Source: Kaistia granuli DSM 23481 (lineage in GTDB: Bacteria; Pseudomonadota; Alphaproteobacteria; Rhizobiales; Kaistiaceae). From it: 64,000 bases of DNA. Positions 63,848 to 64,000 of this stretch are shown piece after piece (position 1 is the stretch's first letter; every line of letters begins with the position of its first letter). The stretch covers positions 62,001-126,000 of the forward strand of contig NZ_AQYH01000004.1 of NCBI RefSeq assembly GCF_000380505.1, given 5' to 3'. Below the pieces are notes generated by a model. It ran no database searches. It worked only from the letters and a program-made list of their open reading frames with translations, and was not told where the DNA came from. The translations under genes and the position numbers were made by a program.

Positions 63848-64000
63848 ATGCGCTCTCTAAAAGCACGGAATTGGGTATTCGCGGCGTCACTTGCCGCCCT
63901 TGGACTTTCCAGCAGCCTGGCGAATGCCGTCGAACTCAAGATATGGCATCACACCTATCCGCCGGCGGAAGAATTCATCAAGAAGAAGGCGGCTGAGTAC
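63848..64000 (+). CDS. ABC transporter substrate-binding protein, N-terminus only
   Basis: 51 codons visible, running off the window. Signal peptide of the Sec type: [21 protein letters not shown], cleaved near LANA. The mature start VELKIWHHTYPPAEEFIKKK is typical of family 1 sugar-binding proteins (VELKIWH/W). AGGAGGAG at 63831-63838 supports ATG 63848. Presumably the first gene of another sugar ABC importer. Confidence 0.75.
   Translation, partial: MRSLKARNWVFAASLAALGLSSSLANAVELKIWHHTYPPAEEFIKKKAAEY

Overview
The window is GC-rich, densely packed chromosomal DNA from a free-living alphaproteobacterium, most likely Hyphomicrobiales (Rhizobiales). The evidence is the strong G/C preference at third codon positions, Tat-type signals on ABC/TRAP binding proteins, the PrmB/RlmN/LepA/MepA set, a FixK/FNR-type box, REP-like palindromes and many GTGA/ATGA gene overlaps. 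The genus cannot be fixed from sequence alone. No integrase, transposase, phage module or CRISPR array was seen.

Layout. (1) 1-7.1 kb: exopolysaccharide-type locus with a Tat-exported GH44 glycanase (cut by the window start), two GT2 glycosyltransferases, an O-antigen ligase/Wzy-like polymerase, a DUF6492-like protein and a Gfo/Idh/MocA oxidoreductase. (2) 7.2-15.8 kb: minus-strand catabolic operon with an ABC binding protein, two permeases (no ATPase gene), a second Gfo/Idh/MocA enzyme, an N-acyl-D-amino-acid deacylase, a D-threonine aldolase/D-serine dehydratase-type PLP enzyme, and a beta-propeller lactonase. (3) 16.8-27.9 kb: stress/low-oxygen energy block with a FUSC transporter, tandem CBS-BON proteins, a zinc alcohol dehydrogenase, UspA, and divergent phosphoketolase and acetate kinase sharing a perfect FNR/FixK box, followed by a PLP decarboxylase. 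(4) 28-49.8 kb: mixed housekeeping and accessory genes: tRNA-Ser(GGA), msrA, a 2OG oxygenase, an old yellow enzyme, mepA, a 1-Cys peroxiredoxin, a Gre factor, lepA, LysR, two GNATs, a TRAP binding protein, a metal-linked DUF305 pair, a three-repeat secreted protein, a broken yidB, prmB, MFS/TetR, rlmN, LysE and a second lactonase. (5) 50-53.4 kb: a serine hydrolase and a DUF4118-OpgC fusion. (6) 53.5-63.5 kb: beyond tRNA-Arg(CCG), a scarred stress island with chaB, remnants of a P-type ATPase, a BON protein and a TauE permease, a phosphoribosyltransferase/hydrolase/erythromycin-esterase fusion, and an HlyD/RbbA-type/ABC-2 exporter operon. A new sugar-type ABC binding protein starts at the right edge.

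How it fits together. Phosphoketolase makes acetyl phosphate and acetate kinase converts it to ATP and acetate. With UspA, CBS-BON proteins and alcohol dehydrogenase beside them under an FNR-like box, block 3 looks like an oxygen-limitation survival module. Block 6 carries the kinds of gene that often travel with such modules but shows several decayed genes, so it looks like an eroding copy of, or partner to, that module. Block 2 looks built to import and break down a D-amino-acid-containing compound.

The most unusual items are the three-domain fusion at 55.1-57.8 kb, the perfect palindrome just after tRNA-Arg, the DUF4118-OpgC fusion, the FNR box, and the cluster of pseudogenes that includes two with altered start codons.
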